From Microcebus murinus (taxonomy: Eukaryota; Chordata; Mammalia; Primates; Cheirogaleidae), in the NCBI RefSeq assembly GCF_040939455.1, contig NC_134111.1, positions 55,260,501 to 55,324,500 on the forward strand: DNA of 64,000 nt, read 5' to 3'. The notes under the pieces were generated by a model. The model was not told where the DNA came from and ran no database searches. It saw only the letters and a program-made list of their open reading frames with translations. The translations under genes and the position numbers were made by a program. Below, one piece after another: positions 1 to 14,200 of the stretch. The first letter of the stretch is position 1. Each line of letters opens with the position of its first letter.

Positions 1-304
1 TCACTGGTGCAGCGTTTCCCTGGGAAATGGAAGCAGGGGAAGGAGTCTGGGAGCTGGAGCCTCAGGAAACCTTGTCTAATGTAGACTTCTAGCTCTGAAC
101 TTGTACCTTGTGTCTGAGCTTTTCTAGAGTTGTATTGGGATAGAAAACACATTCTCTTTCTTCTTGAAATAAGGGACCATATTATTTACTGATTAAGCAA
201 GACTAGAAAGAAAAACTGGATGACTTTTAGACTCATTTTATAATATGCCAAACAAATCAGATTCCTCATTCCTCTTTTTTACTTAAGGGTAAGGGAGAAA
301 GAGA

Positions 305-545
305 AAAGGCATTTAATATATATTGAGCAACTACAATATGCCAGGATAAATACACGTTCTTTCCATATTCTCATCCCATTTAATCCTCACACAACCCCTT
401 GGGGTGGTTCCTCTTATCCCACTTTTATGACTCTGAAAGGGAGGCTCAATGGAGTTAAAGCATTGCCCAGAGCCACATGGGGAGTGTGAGACAGAGCTGG
501 GACTTGAACCCATGTCTGGTGATGGTGATGGCCGAAACAGATCTG
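305..545 (-). repeat. MIR SINE fragment
   Basis: The plus strand shows the reverse complement of the MIR core: CCCATTTAATCCTCACACAA, then a degraded 'cccacttttatgactctgaaa', then 'agccacatggggagtg' and GACTTGAACCCATGTCTGGT. This order is typical of a minus-strand MIR. Well diverged, so old. Confidence 0.75.
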
Positions 546-859
546 GATGAGCTGGTTCTCCACCTCTGCAGAATCCACCACGAGAAACAGAATATGGGAC
601 TCCAACCCGAGCTCAGTGACCTGTTCAGAGCTCAGAGAGCTGCAGGGTTTTCATCCTACCTGCATCTTAACTCTCATTTTATTTTTAATCATCTCCAAAA
701 TAGTATCTGAATTTCATAACCAATGTTCTACTCAGGGCTTTGAAACAGAAGAAGTGTTAATGCTGTGGGGAAATGCAGCATGTCCTGCTCCCTGCGTTCA
801 TATTTCAGTACTTATAAAATACATACGTGTGGACACAGACTCCTACAATAGTCACAACA

Positions 860-990
860 CGAGCTTTGAGCTAGACCTGGGTTCAAATCTTATACTCTGT
901 GACCCTGAGAGAGTTACTTGACCTCTTTAGGCCTCAGTCACTTCATCCATAAAATGAGGTAACAATAATATTATCTCATAGAGTTGTGAA
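860..990 (+). repeat. MIR SINE fragment
   Basis: Reads ACCTGGGTTCAAATCTTATA, then 'ctgtgaccctgagagagttacttgacctc', then the 'cctcagtcacttcatccataaaatgaggtaa' block, which is the standard MIR order in plus orientation. Confidence 0.75.
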
Positions 991-3900
991 TGAGCAAGAT
1001 TACAACTCAGGTCTCCTGAGTTTAGTTTCCATTAGATGCATATACCCAAAGACATAAAAGAAGAACAACCTGTTTCACAACTGTCCAAAGCTTGGCATCT
1101 GCAAAGCTCAGGCAGATTCACAAGTTTTGTGTCATTTATTGATTCATTAAGTCAGTCATTAATTTATCGCTTTAGTGGTTCAACAAATATTTTATTGAGC
1201 ACCTACTATAGGGTCGAGCATTTTTGTCAGGCACTGGGGATACAACAGTTTTCAAGTAATTTAGGGTTTGGTTAAGGCAAATTTGACTTTATCATTTATA
1301 CCTATTGGAGGTATGCAGAAATGATATTCACAGACTAATTTGTTAATTTGAGTCTACAGAGTTAACATGCATGTAATAGTATTGGATCTAAGTTAATATG
1401 TTGCCCTTGTTAATTATAATTACTATTAATTATGGTTAATTTCTAACTCTGTGGAAAAGCTGAGAGCACCTTCCTCCATCTTGCTGCTCTAAGCTGGCAA
1501 ACAGCAGGTGCTCTGGGGAGCAGCAGTGAAGGGTTTATACTGAGTGAGCTCTTACAAGGCAAACTGTTGGCCCTGCATTGCAGTCAGGTCTCCAACCAAC
1601 GACAAGATACACGCGGGGTCCTGGCATGGAAGCATTTGGAGTTTAACTGTTTTTCCTAATTGAAAAGGTGGATGCCCTTCCACCGTGTAGACTGAGGTGC
1701 CAAGAGGCTGGATCCTGAGCAAGGACTGGGTGTTGTTGCTTTAAGATTTTATTTTTTCCTTGTCTGTTTTACAGCATGTTCTTTTCAGAGCATTCCCTAA
1801 TCACTTTGCTTCACACATGCACTCCATCCATATTAATTTTCTGTGCTATAGTAACAACAAGAGGATAAAAACAGAAAGAGGAAAACCTTATTTCCCCCCA
1901 TGAATTGCACAGGATCACACGAAGGAGAAGGACTCAGAGTAGATGAATGGACCTACGGCCTGTTATTGAAGGTGCAGGTGACCTTGACTTGTTCCTTGGC
2001 TCTCTCCTTTACTTTTCTCTGGGGGACAAAAAAAAATCAGCCTAAACAGATAAGCAGAAGGAAGAAAATTTTTTAAGGGCAAGATAATTCACAAGATCAG
2101 ATATTGATAAAGTAAGTTGGGGGTTTTACTTTGCCTTTAGAATACCCCCATGCATGGCATCCTACCTCTAGCAGACAGAGGCTTAATTGTCTCCACACCA
2201 AAAGCCCTAATTCACTTTCCACAGAGCCCCGCACTCAGCAGCACTTCCTTTCGTGGGGCAGATAAGATCAAGCACCCACATCTATCTTTTATGCATCCCA
2301 TGACACCGAAGATTAAAACTACCTGCCCTGATATGTTTTACATTTGATTTTTATTTGGGGGGATGAAAACATCATGCTTTAATCTGATACTTATAAAATA
2401 CCACATTTGCCACTGAGAGGTTTCCGTGTCCAAAACATCTGCCCACCCCCACGCCCATGCCTCCTTTTGACCTTCACAGCTGAGCCCATCTGGATCCTCC
2501 TCCTTTCCAGCTGACAGCGAAAGAGCCAACGAAATACCTTTTCCTGTTGCTGGGTGACTGCGAACAATTTGAAAACAAGTCCCATAAAGGCAGCAGCTTC
2601 ACGGCCTGCCATTGGCTGGCTGCGAATACTGAGCAATGCTGACGCATTAGTGTTGGCAGAAGAGTGACAGGAGGGAATAGCTACGCAAATATATTACTGG
2701 CCTGATGTTCCACCGGAGAGAAAGACTATTTCAAGGCTGAGTGACAACTATAACATACCCTGTTAGAAGAAAAATAAATCTCCCCGAGCCTACATTCAGG
2801 CATCTGAAGTAGACTGCGGAAAATACTGCAGAAGAAAACCACAAAAAACCCACCTCAAGGTTGTCTTACCCTCAAATATCCTGCTTTTTATGGTCTGATG
2901 AGCAGTTCTTCCTGTTCAAGACCTATGTGGGTATTTCTACATACCTTTCGTAGAATATGTGTTTATACATTTTAAAGTCCAAACTTCTTTATTTGGGACA
3001 TAATTTTCAACGTCAAGAACTTTTAAAATTTTCTTTGTCTCCTTGTCCCCAGCGTCCCTTCCTTGACCTTCATCCCTTGACCTTCAAGTCCAAAAATCCG
3101 GCAGCCACAGGATGTGGTCAGTGTCAGGGGCTGCACTGGCTGCATTTTATCTCACTCTGTCCACTTAAAATATTTGCATCCTGGTGGGAGGATAAGCATA
3201 GTCCTGTCTAAACAGCTTTGGGATTTCATCTTTGCAGTCAGAGAGAGCTGTTTGGATACAAGTAACTGCTTTTGCTAACACCGGGTTAACTGTTCACACA
3301 CAAATCTGCCAACGCGCCTCTAGGAAAGAATGTCCTTCTACTAATTGAATTCTAATGAGGCCAGGAAGTAGATTAGGAATTGAGTTATTTTACTATGAGT
3401 TTCAAACATCGGATATAGGGATGTTAGGCCTATTTGATCTGCTTAATTTTCCAGTAGATCCTAAATAATTCATGAAGAAATGACTACCCAGAAGGAATCT
3501 GTGGGTTATTGGTTGATCCAGTTGCACAGGGCTTTTCTGGTTATATATCAGAGACTCCAGTGTTCAAGCACAAGAGAAAGATGCTGATCTGAGATGACCC
3601 AATGAGACAGTCATTAATGAGGAATGCCTGGAGGAATTTAATTGGCATGTCCCTGGAAATTATTTTTATTTGCCTTGTAATATTTAGGTGAGTTTCAGAG
3701 CCAAATCAGGGTGACCATCAGTGAGGTCACCCATGATTTCTACTTAACTGTGGAAATAGAAATGCTTTAAGGAGATAATAGAATATTCTTTTCAATAATG
3801 TGATCTAGCCAACATCGCTTGAGAAATCACTTCATCACTTCCTGGGGGTTGCCCAGGATCTACACGTTATGAAGGGGCCCTTGTGAACATCTCACCTATA

Positions 3901-5559
3901 CCCCAGGAGATGTCTGCTGGCCATAAGTGAGGGCTATCTGGAAGTTATGTGCAAGTACCCCTCACCTGCGAAGGACAGCCATGCTACTCTCTGCCTGGCA
4001 CCTTGCTCCCTTCTAGGGGAGCTGGCCCTTCTTCCACTCCAATCACATGGTTCCACCTGGGAAATGACATATTCTTCTATGAGCATATGTCTTCTGTGAC
4101 ATATTCTTCTATCAACCTCATCATGGTTGATCAGTTCAGGGATGGACACATAAACCAACTTGGACCATCAGAAAACGTCCCTGAGATTCTCCACACTGGA
4201 ACTTGTGGAGAAAAGAAACTTCTTTTCTAAAGGGCTTTGCTGAAAGATGTGAAACCTCGGCTCTGACAGAGGCCGCATTTACCCTTTGTAAAGAAAGCCA
4301 GTCTGCAGTGAGCACGCCGGGGGCTCAGTGCTGTACTGTGAGGCTCTGCACATTGGGTCTAAGGGGCAGCTCAGGTGCTTGGCACAGAGCCACAGCAGCC
4401 AGCCCTGCGCCTGGTCAGGTGGCTCGGAGCACAGCAGTTGGCTCTGCAGGAGCCTATTCAGCAGGGCAGGTTTTCCTTTAGGTGTACACTACACTCCCGT
4501 TTGTAACCCTTCCTGGGAAGACTGTGGGCGCATGTATACCACATAGAGGAAGAAGATTTTACATCCGGGACCTTGCGCCCTCAACCCTGACTTCCCACAA
4601 ATGAATTTACCCCTAAGTGAGAGAAAGAGCTCACATGGAGAAGCGTGATCACAGCCCAGGGCAGATAGGGACATTCCTAACACTGGAATACTTGGTCTTT
4701 CAGGGCATTGTCAGAGTAATCAGCTCTTACTCTCACACATAACACCTCAGAGAATCAGAGTAAAGCTGTTTTCAAGGAGATCACTGAGGGTTTAAAAGAT
4801 ATTTCAGGCAGAAGCATAAATTTCTCCATGGTTTTGAAGGGAGGGCAATTCTCTCTTAATTCACATTGAAGCAATGTTGTCACAGAAAGCCTCTTGCTCT
4901 CCTCTTTTTCTTTTCTGAATTTTAAGTCTTTTCTGTTGGTATATCGGGGAAGAGTACAAAGTGTTCTTCCTAAAAAGCCAGCTTCAGTGTTTCACAGGGT
5001 TGTTTGACAAACTTAAGTCCAGCAGTGAGGACAGCCACCTGTTCCTGCAGAAATCACAAAGCTTGGTTTTCACAGAGCTCTTTTGTCCCCAGAAAGGTGG
5101 GAAGTGGATTATAATATATGCTAGGAAAATGAACCTAGTAGCAAAAGGAATGGGATTATTCAGCACAAGAATTGTTAGAAATTTACCCTTTGGAGGGAAG
5201 AAGTGTTGGTAGACCCCACAAACAGATTCCTTGAGGTTGATATTCCAGAATACCGCAGGCTAAGGAAGCACACCTGCCTAAACAATGGGGCTGGATTACT
5301 TTACAAACTGGGTAACCTTAAAAACAGAAACAAACAAACAAAAACACTCTTAGCAGAGTATGTTGAAGTCTGAGCTCATACCGGAGAACTAAGCCAAGAT
5401 TATACAAGGGCTCACAGCAGACCATAAGGAGAAGACCAAGCCAAGGCAGAAGGATCTAAACCAAGAGTTCCAAGTCATTTCAAAAGGGAATGTTACAACT
5501 TCAGTGTGCAAACCCAGTCATGATTTCTTAATTTGTACACTGTAATTAACTAAGAATTT
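991..5559. other. Intronic sequence, mostly unassigned
   Basis: Apart from the repeat fragment near 1150-1255 I see no exon, RNA gene or recognisable repeat. The block 2450-2650 is less AT-rich and includes a CCATTGGCT (CCAAT-type) site, but nothing else supports a regulatory role. Confidence 0.5.
1150..1255 (+). repeat. Ancient repeat fragment (unnamed family)
   Basis: Contains 'caacaaatattttattgagcacctactat' and 'caggcactggggatacaac'. This start block recurs at 15640, 29560, 30720, 36520, 54490 and 60010 in the window and belongs to an old mammalian interspersed repeat. Family not assigned. Confidence 0.45.
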
Positions 5560-5695
5560 CTCTCTGTGCCTCCATTTTACCATCTGTAAAATAAGAAAAA
5601 ATACTTCACTAATGTGAAGATTAAATGAGTTAATACAGGTAAGGTATCAAAACAGACCTGGCAGCTGGTAATTGTTCATGAAATGTTTATTTACC
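5560..5695 (+). repeat. MIR SINE 3' part
   Basis: Shows 'ctctctgtgcctccattttaccatctgtaaaataa', 'gaagattaaatgagttaatacaggtaa' and 'agacctggcag...aattgttcatgaaatgttta', the second half of a plus-strand MIR. Confidence 0.75.
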
Positions 5696-7305
5696 AGGTG
5701 AGGGTCGAACTGAGCGGGCTGATCATATACAGGGGAGGAGAGTCCCAGGCAAAGGCCTCGGCGGCAGGAACCGAGGTTTCCACATTGCCTGGGCTGCCTG
5801 ATACACACGTGGGATTCGGCTGCTGGGGCCTCCTTCAGAGGGGCGCTGCTAACAGCGAAAGAAGAGCTGTGAAAGCACTTTGGATCAGCAAGAATGCTGC
5901 AGCTGTAAGAGCATTACTCCTAGCGAATGGCAATATTTGAAAGTATATAATAATTGGTATCGTGTTTTCCTACACTAAGCCCAGGAAATGTATTTTAAAG
6001 TCCATCCACCTGTAGATGCTTAACAACAGAATAGTATTTAAGCCGTTTATCCTCGGATAGGTTGAGAAAAGCCCGAGTGTAAGTTCTCACCAGCCCTTCT
6101 CATACTTGGTCCTTTCATGGGTGTGGATGCGATTACAGTGAGCCTAAAGGCGCGCCTGTGGCAGCTGCTCAGAGACAGCTTCCAGGGCCAACTCTGAGGC
6201 CAGCTGCGGTGACCCCCAACCTAGGGGGATGAGGGAAAATCTGTTTTGAGCTTAGACCCCTTCTACAATGAGGTCTTAAAGAAAGGATTCTAGAGTTTCG
6301 GTTACAGTGGGACTATAACAGATTTTCAGTTTTTATTAAAATTCTTACTCATGCACAGCCTAACTCCTTTTAGTCCCAGCCAAATGTTGGAGGCCCTGAA
6401 TGGAAACATTAACCTGAATTACATGACAGTCTTAGCATGTTCTTTCTGGTTATTCTTGTTCATAATGCAGAATTTAATTCCTTGGCTTTATTTATATGAG
6501 CATCAAATCCAAAGATTGCAAAATTGTTGCATAGATATTGACTATGGATATTTTAACGCTTGGCTAAGGTAGTGTCTTTGTAAAATCCAAGAATTGCTTC
6601 TAGGGAAGCAAAATCACCCAAAACCATTCCACCAACATGCAGTGTTCTGGGGAAGAAGACAAGGTGTGCTTAATGTCTCTACCAGCTCTGGCAATGAGAG
6701 GAATGCATTTGAAGGGATGGAGTGCAGCCATAGAAACGGCTAGGTTCAAGTCCTGCTGCTATACACATGCTGCAATTACACACAGCAATAAATATAATTA
6801 ATGGGGCACCTGACCCACTGACCTCCGGATACCTGGATACCTACTGCACCACCTCACGGACGATCCCCAGCCCCTCCACGCTGCTTTGCGCTTTGCTCGG
6901 ATACAGCAAGCATGAGGGCCTTACCCAGGCTTTGTTCTTAAGGCTGAACCAGAGGGGAGAGATCCCCAGTCCCTCTGCCTCACTCCTGGGCAAATGAAAA
7001 AGCTGCCTGTGTCACTAACGTATTCCAGGTCATGCACACACACAAACATTATTATATGTTGAAATTACTTTTAAATTACTGTCTTTTGGGTTTTAACCAT
7101 TTTCCTAGAAATGTGGCTCAGCAAATCCTTACGTGGAGCAAGGATGGCACCCAGTGGCCAAAGTGCTTCATCTCAGATCCTGTTTTCTCAAAGATTTTCC
7201 ATTCAATTGTCTCTTTGGAGAAATTGAATTACCAGGAGATCCTTCTCTAAAGCCAGAGTTGAAACTCCAAATCACATGAGTAGCGCTTCAAGTTGAAGCA
7301 CGTGT

Positions 7306-7349
7306 ACACACACAAACGCACGCGCACGCACACACACACTCACACACAA
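7306..7349. repeat. Imperfect CA-dinucleotide repeat
   Basis: Alternating purine-pyrimidine run of CA and CG units (ACACACACAAACGCACGCGC and onward). The CG interruptions suggest a repeat that is decaying or that was CpG-containing from the start. Confidence 0.85.
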
Positions 7350-8244
7350 ATTGTGACAGTATCAGGAATTAATTCAGAATAGCTAGAAACTTTGAAAAAT
7401 CTTTAAAAATGTATCATGAGAGTTTATGTTAAAATCGTCACATTTCAGATGTGCAGATGACAGTCTATGACATTCCCGGCATCAAGGATCACTATAGCAA
7501 ATAGACAAATATAAACCCAGTCTCACATTCTTCACTTCATATCTTCCCCCAAATAGTCTCTAGTTCATAAGTTCTCATGCCTTAAACATAAGACTTTATC
7601 TCCTGACAAGTGCTTTATCATTAAACTGATGTTTGCAATCTCATATCCTTGTTATCTTTCTTACGAGGTACTTGGCAGGCCTGGAGAGAACAGGATAATA
7701 AAGTGGGGCTGCTCTTTTTTCTTTGAGCTTTCCAGATGTTGAGAGATTTCTGTACAGCTAGATAGCCAATCAGACTATACAGATGACAGGCAAGAAGTCA
7801 GAATAATGGATCATATATTCTCTTGCTAAGAATGATGCAATGTCTCTGTAAGGTTTGCTGTTTCCAATTTCCTTAGGTTTCTAAGCGGTCTAAAACTCCA
7901 GGGCAAGAAGTCACACGGATAGCACAACTACAGTGCAAAAAGAAGTTTCTAATAAAACAGAATTATATAATAATTGCCCAGAGAATGCCATGGATAGTCT
8001 TTTCAAATGTCTATGTTAAGCTCAGCCAAAAATTCTGCCTTTCTGAGACTTCATGACCATTCATACTTATTTGACCTCAAAAGTGTCAAGATGCCACAAA
8101 AGTTCCCATAATAATAGCCGAATCAAAAGAAATGACTTAAGGGTAAAATTCAACGACACTGCTTCCATTTTCCTACTCAGCCACTTGAAGAGCAGCATTG
8201 TCTTCAAGGTCAGAACAAAACGTGGGAGACGAAAAACCAAAGCA

Positions 8245-8390
8245 GATAGGTTCTTGGGTTCTTAGTTGCCTCATACGTGAAATGGAGATACGCTAACCCT
8301 GCCCTCACCACCACACTGTGAGGCTCAGGCGAGATAACAGACGTGAAAACGTTTTTATACATCGCTATTTCTTATTATCGAAGACATCAT
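8245..8390 (+). repeat. Probable MIR fragment
   Basis: 'gttgcctcatacgtgaaatggagata' followed by 'ctgtgaggctcaggcgagataacagacgtgaaaacg' resembles the MIR 3' half. Diverged, so only moderately sure. Confidence 0.5.
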
Positions 8391-10059
8391 TATTTAAACA
8401 TTTATAGGTAGCATGAGTGTACAGTTTCTATACTGATGAGATTAAGACTCTTGCCTTACCTAACGTAATCACTTACCTTCCTCATGAGCATTATTACATT
8501 ATATTACCCTTCAAATAGAATATAGTCCTGGGGGGCTTTAGAAATTACTTATGGTATGTCATTAAATCAAGCTGAGCCATCTTCTACCAAATACCCAAAT
8601 TCTTAAACAGAGCTTACATTCAAAACTTTGAGTATTCAGAAATCATAAAATCCCCAAGATGTTTTGTCAACATTTATGTTGCTTTGTGTTTTATTTTCCC
8701 CTTCCCTCCTGGGGATAAATTTTATAGACTCATAAAATTATGTCTGGAAATGGCTTTGTTTTGCAGATAAGGAAACCTGAAGGCTGGAAATTTTAAATGA
8801 ACCAAAAGGTCTGGTGGCTGCTTTGTCTATTTACACATTTGCTCACGCTCTGGTCTCACTGTGTTTCTGGTCTTACAAAGACTGTATAAAAAGGGGCAGC
8901 TCTGGCTACTGACTGGAGAAAGCCCTTTGGTCAGACATTGTCTGCTAACTTCCTATTTCATATGGTGCCTTGGGACCAATAGAACAAGGTTCGTAAACAT
9001 TTTAAAGCATTCGGATGGATTCATTTTTCAATTGAGAAAAAAATATGAAGAACTGTCAGACTGGTACATGATTTCAAAAATAGGCAAGAGAGACAGATCA
9101 CAGGACTATACAAAATAGTAAATAAAATACAAATTAAAAAGTATTAGAAAGGCATCTTGAAGGTCAAGAAATGATAGATTCTACAAAATTCAGTCAGTGG
9201 GATGGTGGTAGAGGGATACTGGAATGAAGAATCTTATTTAATAGTAAAGAAATTGCTAAATCAACTAAGAACTAAAGGCAAATGGCTTTTGGCCACAGCA
9301 GGGAAGAGAGACATTGTCATTACAGAGCACTCCAAAGAGAATAGGGCCAGCACTTATCCTAAACAAAGAAAATGAATCTCTGTGTTTTCATACAGTTTAG
9401 GTTGCATAGAAAACCCAGGAAACTAACAACCAAGAACCAAGCCAAAGGGTTTTAAACAACATAAAGCAAGAATTGAGAAAAACTTTCCAGACATTCCTAT
9501 TGTCACAGATCCCTGCTTCAAAATTCTACGCACACGTTATAATTTCCTCTGCCATAAAAATGGCAAATATTTCAATGAATTTGGTCACAAGGAAGATATT
9601 TCTCCAGCACCCAGGTGAAAAACATGGCTTTAGGTGTTAGAAGGGTTACAAAAATGAGTAAGTCAAGGATTCTCTCCTAAAAGTGTTTCTAGTTTAACCA
9701 TGTGGTTAGGCGGGGCACCAAGATTAATACTGCAAGGTAGGAAGTGGTAAGTATGGTGAAAAGAATGGAAAATGAGAAGGTCACTTTTGCCTAAGGGACA
9801 GCTAGAAGGACTTCAGGGAGAGAGGAGCAACCCAGCATGGACAGACTCATTGTTAGGACTTTAAATATGTAGAGAAAGGTGGGGACAAAGTTAGGAAAGG
9901 GGCAGGCAGTGGGCAGGAAACAGGCTGGAAAAGTGAATTGGAGGTTAGAGTTCTGAGTACTTTTAATGTCCAATTAAAGAAATAGAATCGACAGAATCTA
10001 GAGGCCCATGGAAGAGGCTAAGCTTTGTGAAGTGGGACCCAGCACCCACGGAGGAGTTC

Positions 10060-11200
10060 TGCCGTTCATCTGGCAGCTGTATACAGGTTGGGTGTGGGAG
10101 AGGGTCAAGAGGAGGAGGGAGCCCAGCGCGGAGGGCAGCGTGCAGCTGCCTGCGTGGGAGAGAACCAGCCCCTGAGCCGGTGAGGGCGGTGGGGGTGGAC
10201 GGGGTGAGGGGCCTTCTGAAGGCAGAGTGGAGGGCACAGTGTGCGGGCTGAGGAGCGGGGAGGGCTCAACGACGACTGTGCAACTGTAGCCAAAGTGTGC
10301 ATGGGAGAGCGAGGGCGAGGGAGGCCTGTCAGGAGGTAGTAGCTTCTGGGTGTAGGGAACAAACCGCTGAGGGGACGCCAGCCATTATGATGGCTAAGCC
10401 ACGCCCAGAACACTGAGGTGAGGGGCTACAAAGGCTGCAAGTGGTTCTACACCTACAGTTACCAATGGCTGTAATCAGAGGAAGACCAGAAAGAAGGGAG
10501 AGTGAGATGGTTCTGGATGCCCTAGTGTTCTGGAAGTTTCTGCCACCTTTGACTTCTACAGTTCCCTTCAGAGTTCAGGGGTCAGGGCTGTCACCGGGCC
10601 ACACCACTGCTCTCTGCTGGACCTTCAGGACTTGTCCCCTGTGCTCTGCTCTTTGTCTCCCTGCCTCAGGCTCAGACTCCCTGTGCTGTGCCGGCACTGT
10701 GGGAAGTGCCGGGGAGAGAAAGCCTTCCAGGCCCATTCTTCCCGCCAGGGAAGTAGATGCTCCCAGTGGCCTCCTAGAGACAGTGTCCCTGCTTTGTGTT
10801 CAAATGGAAACAAGTGATAAATAGTGGCTGTATAAGTCGATCCAAGGGGAGGGCAGGGTCACCACAGGATGTATTTTGGTCAGGCGGGTCCTTGAAGGGC
10901 CCTCAATCCGTAGCCGCTTAGCTCAGCAGCAGGAAAGGCCAGTCTGCGCTCCCGGACCTGCCCCTCCCAGCCTCCGCCTCCGCAGTACGCTCCACACTCG
11001 AGAGTGACAAAGGACACCCATCCTTTTTCTGATGTGGCATTTGATTAAGACACAATTCATAAAGAGAGCCGGACACTTGAACACCAAGCACTCCACATAT
11101 TTACGGCCGTGTCCCGAGCCGCGTGGCCGCTGGCTGGGCGGCTGCCTTGCGGCAGAGGCTGCCCTTTAGGGCGCTGAGGCAGCTGTTTCCTCTGCAGCCA
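10060..11200. other. CpG-enriched intronic segment
   Basis: Two clusters of CpG dinucleotides, around 10120-10275 and 10905-11185, stand out against the CpG-poor surroundings. The second includes TTACGGCCGTGTCCCGAGCC and neighbouring GCG-rich words. I see no exon, repeat match or known promoter architecture. It could be a small CpG island or enhancer, or a decayed GC-rich insertion. Confidence 0.45.
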
Positions 11201-14200
11201 ATTTCCTGGTGAAGGTTCAATAACTTTCCCTGATGATAGAAAAAACAAAACAAAACAAAAAAACCAACTTGGATATTAAACTTGGCATAAATACTATTTA
11301 AAGTCAAAACAACTTCCTAAATTCAAGAGGCGGGGACAAGGGAGAAGACAGAATAGGTGAGGGATAATGTGATAGCCAAATTCCTTTCAGACTGCTGCAA
11401 GCGCATCTTCTAAACCACCTTAGAAATCAGCTGAGCTGAGTCGCAAGGCTGCTGCTGAGATTTCTGAGGGTAGCATTTTGGGAAGGACATGAGAACTGAG
11501 ACTCAGAGAAACAAGAGAAAGCTTTTGTCCCCTCTCTGGCACCCTGAGGTCCTGGGCTATCCCCAGGGCTATCCCCAGGGACAAGGGCGGGAGGGTCCCT
11601 CCTACTGATCCGAGTGAGAACTGAGCTCTCCTCCCTCCACCATGGGCAGCCCTCCACAGGGCCAGGCTCCACCTCATTCCTTCCTTGGGGTTCTCTGTGT
11701 CACCTGAGTTTGGGTAAATGCCACGGTGTTACCCCCTCTCTACATAGTGAGTTCTTCCTCTGCAAGAGGCTGCTGCAAGGATTGGACTTTCCCATGGCTT
11801 TGGAAATAGATTGGGCAGGGCAGCAGCTAGCCCAGGTGGTGCCCTTGTGCCACTTACAAAAGGAGCCCACCCCCACCCCAGGATCAATTGCATAAAGACA
11901 TCCCATGCACTTGGCCAACCAAGGGAAGAGGGCAGCCTCCGCTCCTGCCCGCCTGTTCCAGGGCCCTTGTGCAGGGCATATGGCAGACGCATCTACTGGC
12001 ATTACTGTAAGGGCAGTCCTGAGGGCTGAAGCTTCTTATTATACACATTAGACTATTTCATGGATCCAAGTGTCTTCTCCAGTCTGAATCACTATTATTA
12101 TTTTTAAAGCCCAGTAAATCACATTCCATTGATCAGTCTGCAGAACAGGCCATAAGATCCTATTTTTGATGCAGCTATTCTTATTTTGGTATGTAAATGC
12201 TACAAGGAATGCCTATTCTTGGTACTTTATTTTATTTACTTTACCAGGATATTAATTTGTGGCCTAGGCATGAACATTGAAAACTTGAAATATGTAAGAG
12301 GTAGTCCAAACCTGGATACGCAATGTGAGTTATTGGTGTTTAATTACTGAGGCAGTTATAGTGCTGTAAATGAGTTCTCTCTGATTGCAGCCCTAACCCA
12401 TACAGTTCTGAATTGAAAGAAGGGATGATAGAAAGTGGCAATATAACATGAGAACATCCATGAGTTGATTTTAATTGGTAAACTGGCAATATATAGTGAT
12501 AATTGTTTGGTCTGTCCACCGCATTGGAATCTAAGGAAAGTACATAAAATTACAAGAGCATATAATTGGTGTACTAAACTCATTTTCTTATGTTATCGCA
12601 GCTGGCATCTTCAGGTTATTAAAAGCCTTTAAACCAGCCATCTTCAAGGAGATGTAATTGTCAATATGGTCTTTATACATTATTCCTGTTAGCACAGAGC
12701 TGAAGAAATATAAACAGGCACTAAAATCTAAACAAATTTTCTATATATAACTTTCTTATTTCAAGTTCATGGAGGATCAGTATATGTTAATGAGGATTAA
12801 AAACCATTTTTTTAAAGATCCTGGTTTCCTCATTAGATGCACAGGGCAATTGATCCATAAAGGATAATTTATTAATGTTTTAAACAGAATCAGACTTTTA
12901 AAAACAATTAATTCATTAGTTCCAAGAAGTTCTGTCATTTTTTTTTTTTTGTATTCCAAGTGCTTTTATTCTGAGCAGTAGGTACAAAAAATAACGAGAT
13001 GTATCTTATGCTGTATAGTTCAGTATGCTTCACAGTACACAATGGACTGTTTCCCAAGGTATAAATATTATATCAGAACCAGGAAAAATAAGCCCAAATT
13101 TTGACATTGTTGGATGAACAATTATATGTTGCTTTATCTACTTATCCTGGCTGGACAGTCCAGGGACGCTTCTAGAAAGGTTTTCACACTGTATTCTCCT
13201 TCACTCAACCACCACTACACACCCCTCTAGGAGATTTTCCCCAACAGAGGAAATACAGTTATCAGAACAAAACAAAACCAAAACACCACCACCTCCCCCT
13301 ACCACCCTAGCAGCCTAGAATAGCAGGAAACATTCCAAAACATGAAGGGATGTGAGATAGGAGGACAAGATGTGAGACAGGGTAAGGTGGCATCAGCCTA
13401 ACATTACTGATTTTTAATGATTCACTACAGGTTCATCTTGTATGAAATTAGTCTTCCTTTAGGTCCCACTACCTACTAGTACAAATGGTAGCAAATTAAG
13501 AGTAATGAATAGTACATACCACACTCTAACAATAGTATAGGATCTCAATCTCTCCTACTTATCTCTGGGAGTCCTCAGGGTATGCCTTACCTGTCCTTAA
13601 AAAGTGACCACTCAGCCTGTATTAGTTCCTCCAGCCTCTTCCAGGCACACTGGTAGGACGGTCCCTTGCCTTTGGTCTGTAGTGATGCTTCCTTCCATTG
13701 GGCTCCTGCTTCCTGTTGTGTGCTGTTGACACTCTGGAGCCGTGTGCTATTGGGGGTATTTAATGCACCGAAACCATACTAAAGTCCATGTTTTTTGTGT
13801 TCACTCATGTTCTCAGCCAAGAACATGAATCCATGGGAGGCTGAGGTAAGGGATAAATCCAAGGTACAAATCCCATGCTGAACTCGGAATCATCTAGACA
13901 CAGAAGCCTGGGGCCTTAACTGCCATTAGGAAGAATTCTTGACTCAGGAGGCCTCTTGTAAATAACCACAATGAGTCTCTCATGTAAATAACCGCATTTC
14001 ACTGGTCTCCCAGACATTTCTGCATCTCAGATGTGGTGCAGTGTGACTTTCAACTAAAGTCTGCCGTATGCATCTATGTAGCATTTGACCTCTGGATCTT
14101 TTTAGCACTAAATGATGAAATCAGTTTTTTCCCAAACTCTGGCTTAATCTCTGAATCACAGATTACTAGCCTGGTCCCAGCTGGATATAATCCAATACAC

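Larger units (their letters stand above)
5696..10049. other. Intronic sequence with few recognised features
   Basis: Contains the CA-rich repeat at 7306-7349 and a weak MIR at 8245-8390. Otherwise no exon, RNA gene or repeat was recognised. Confidence 0.45.

Noticed and set aside
2391..2636. 81-codon minus-strand frame with a GTATTT donor-like site
   Set aside because: Residues match no PDE11A segment and there is no supporting acceptor or conservation evidence.
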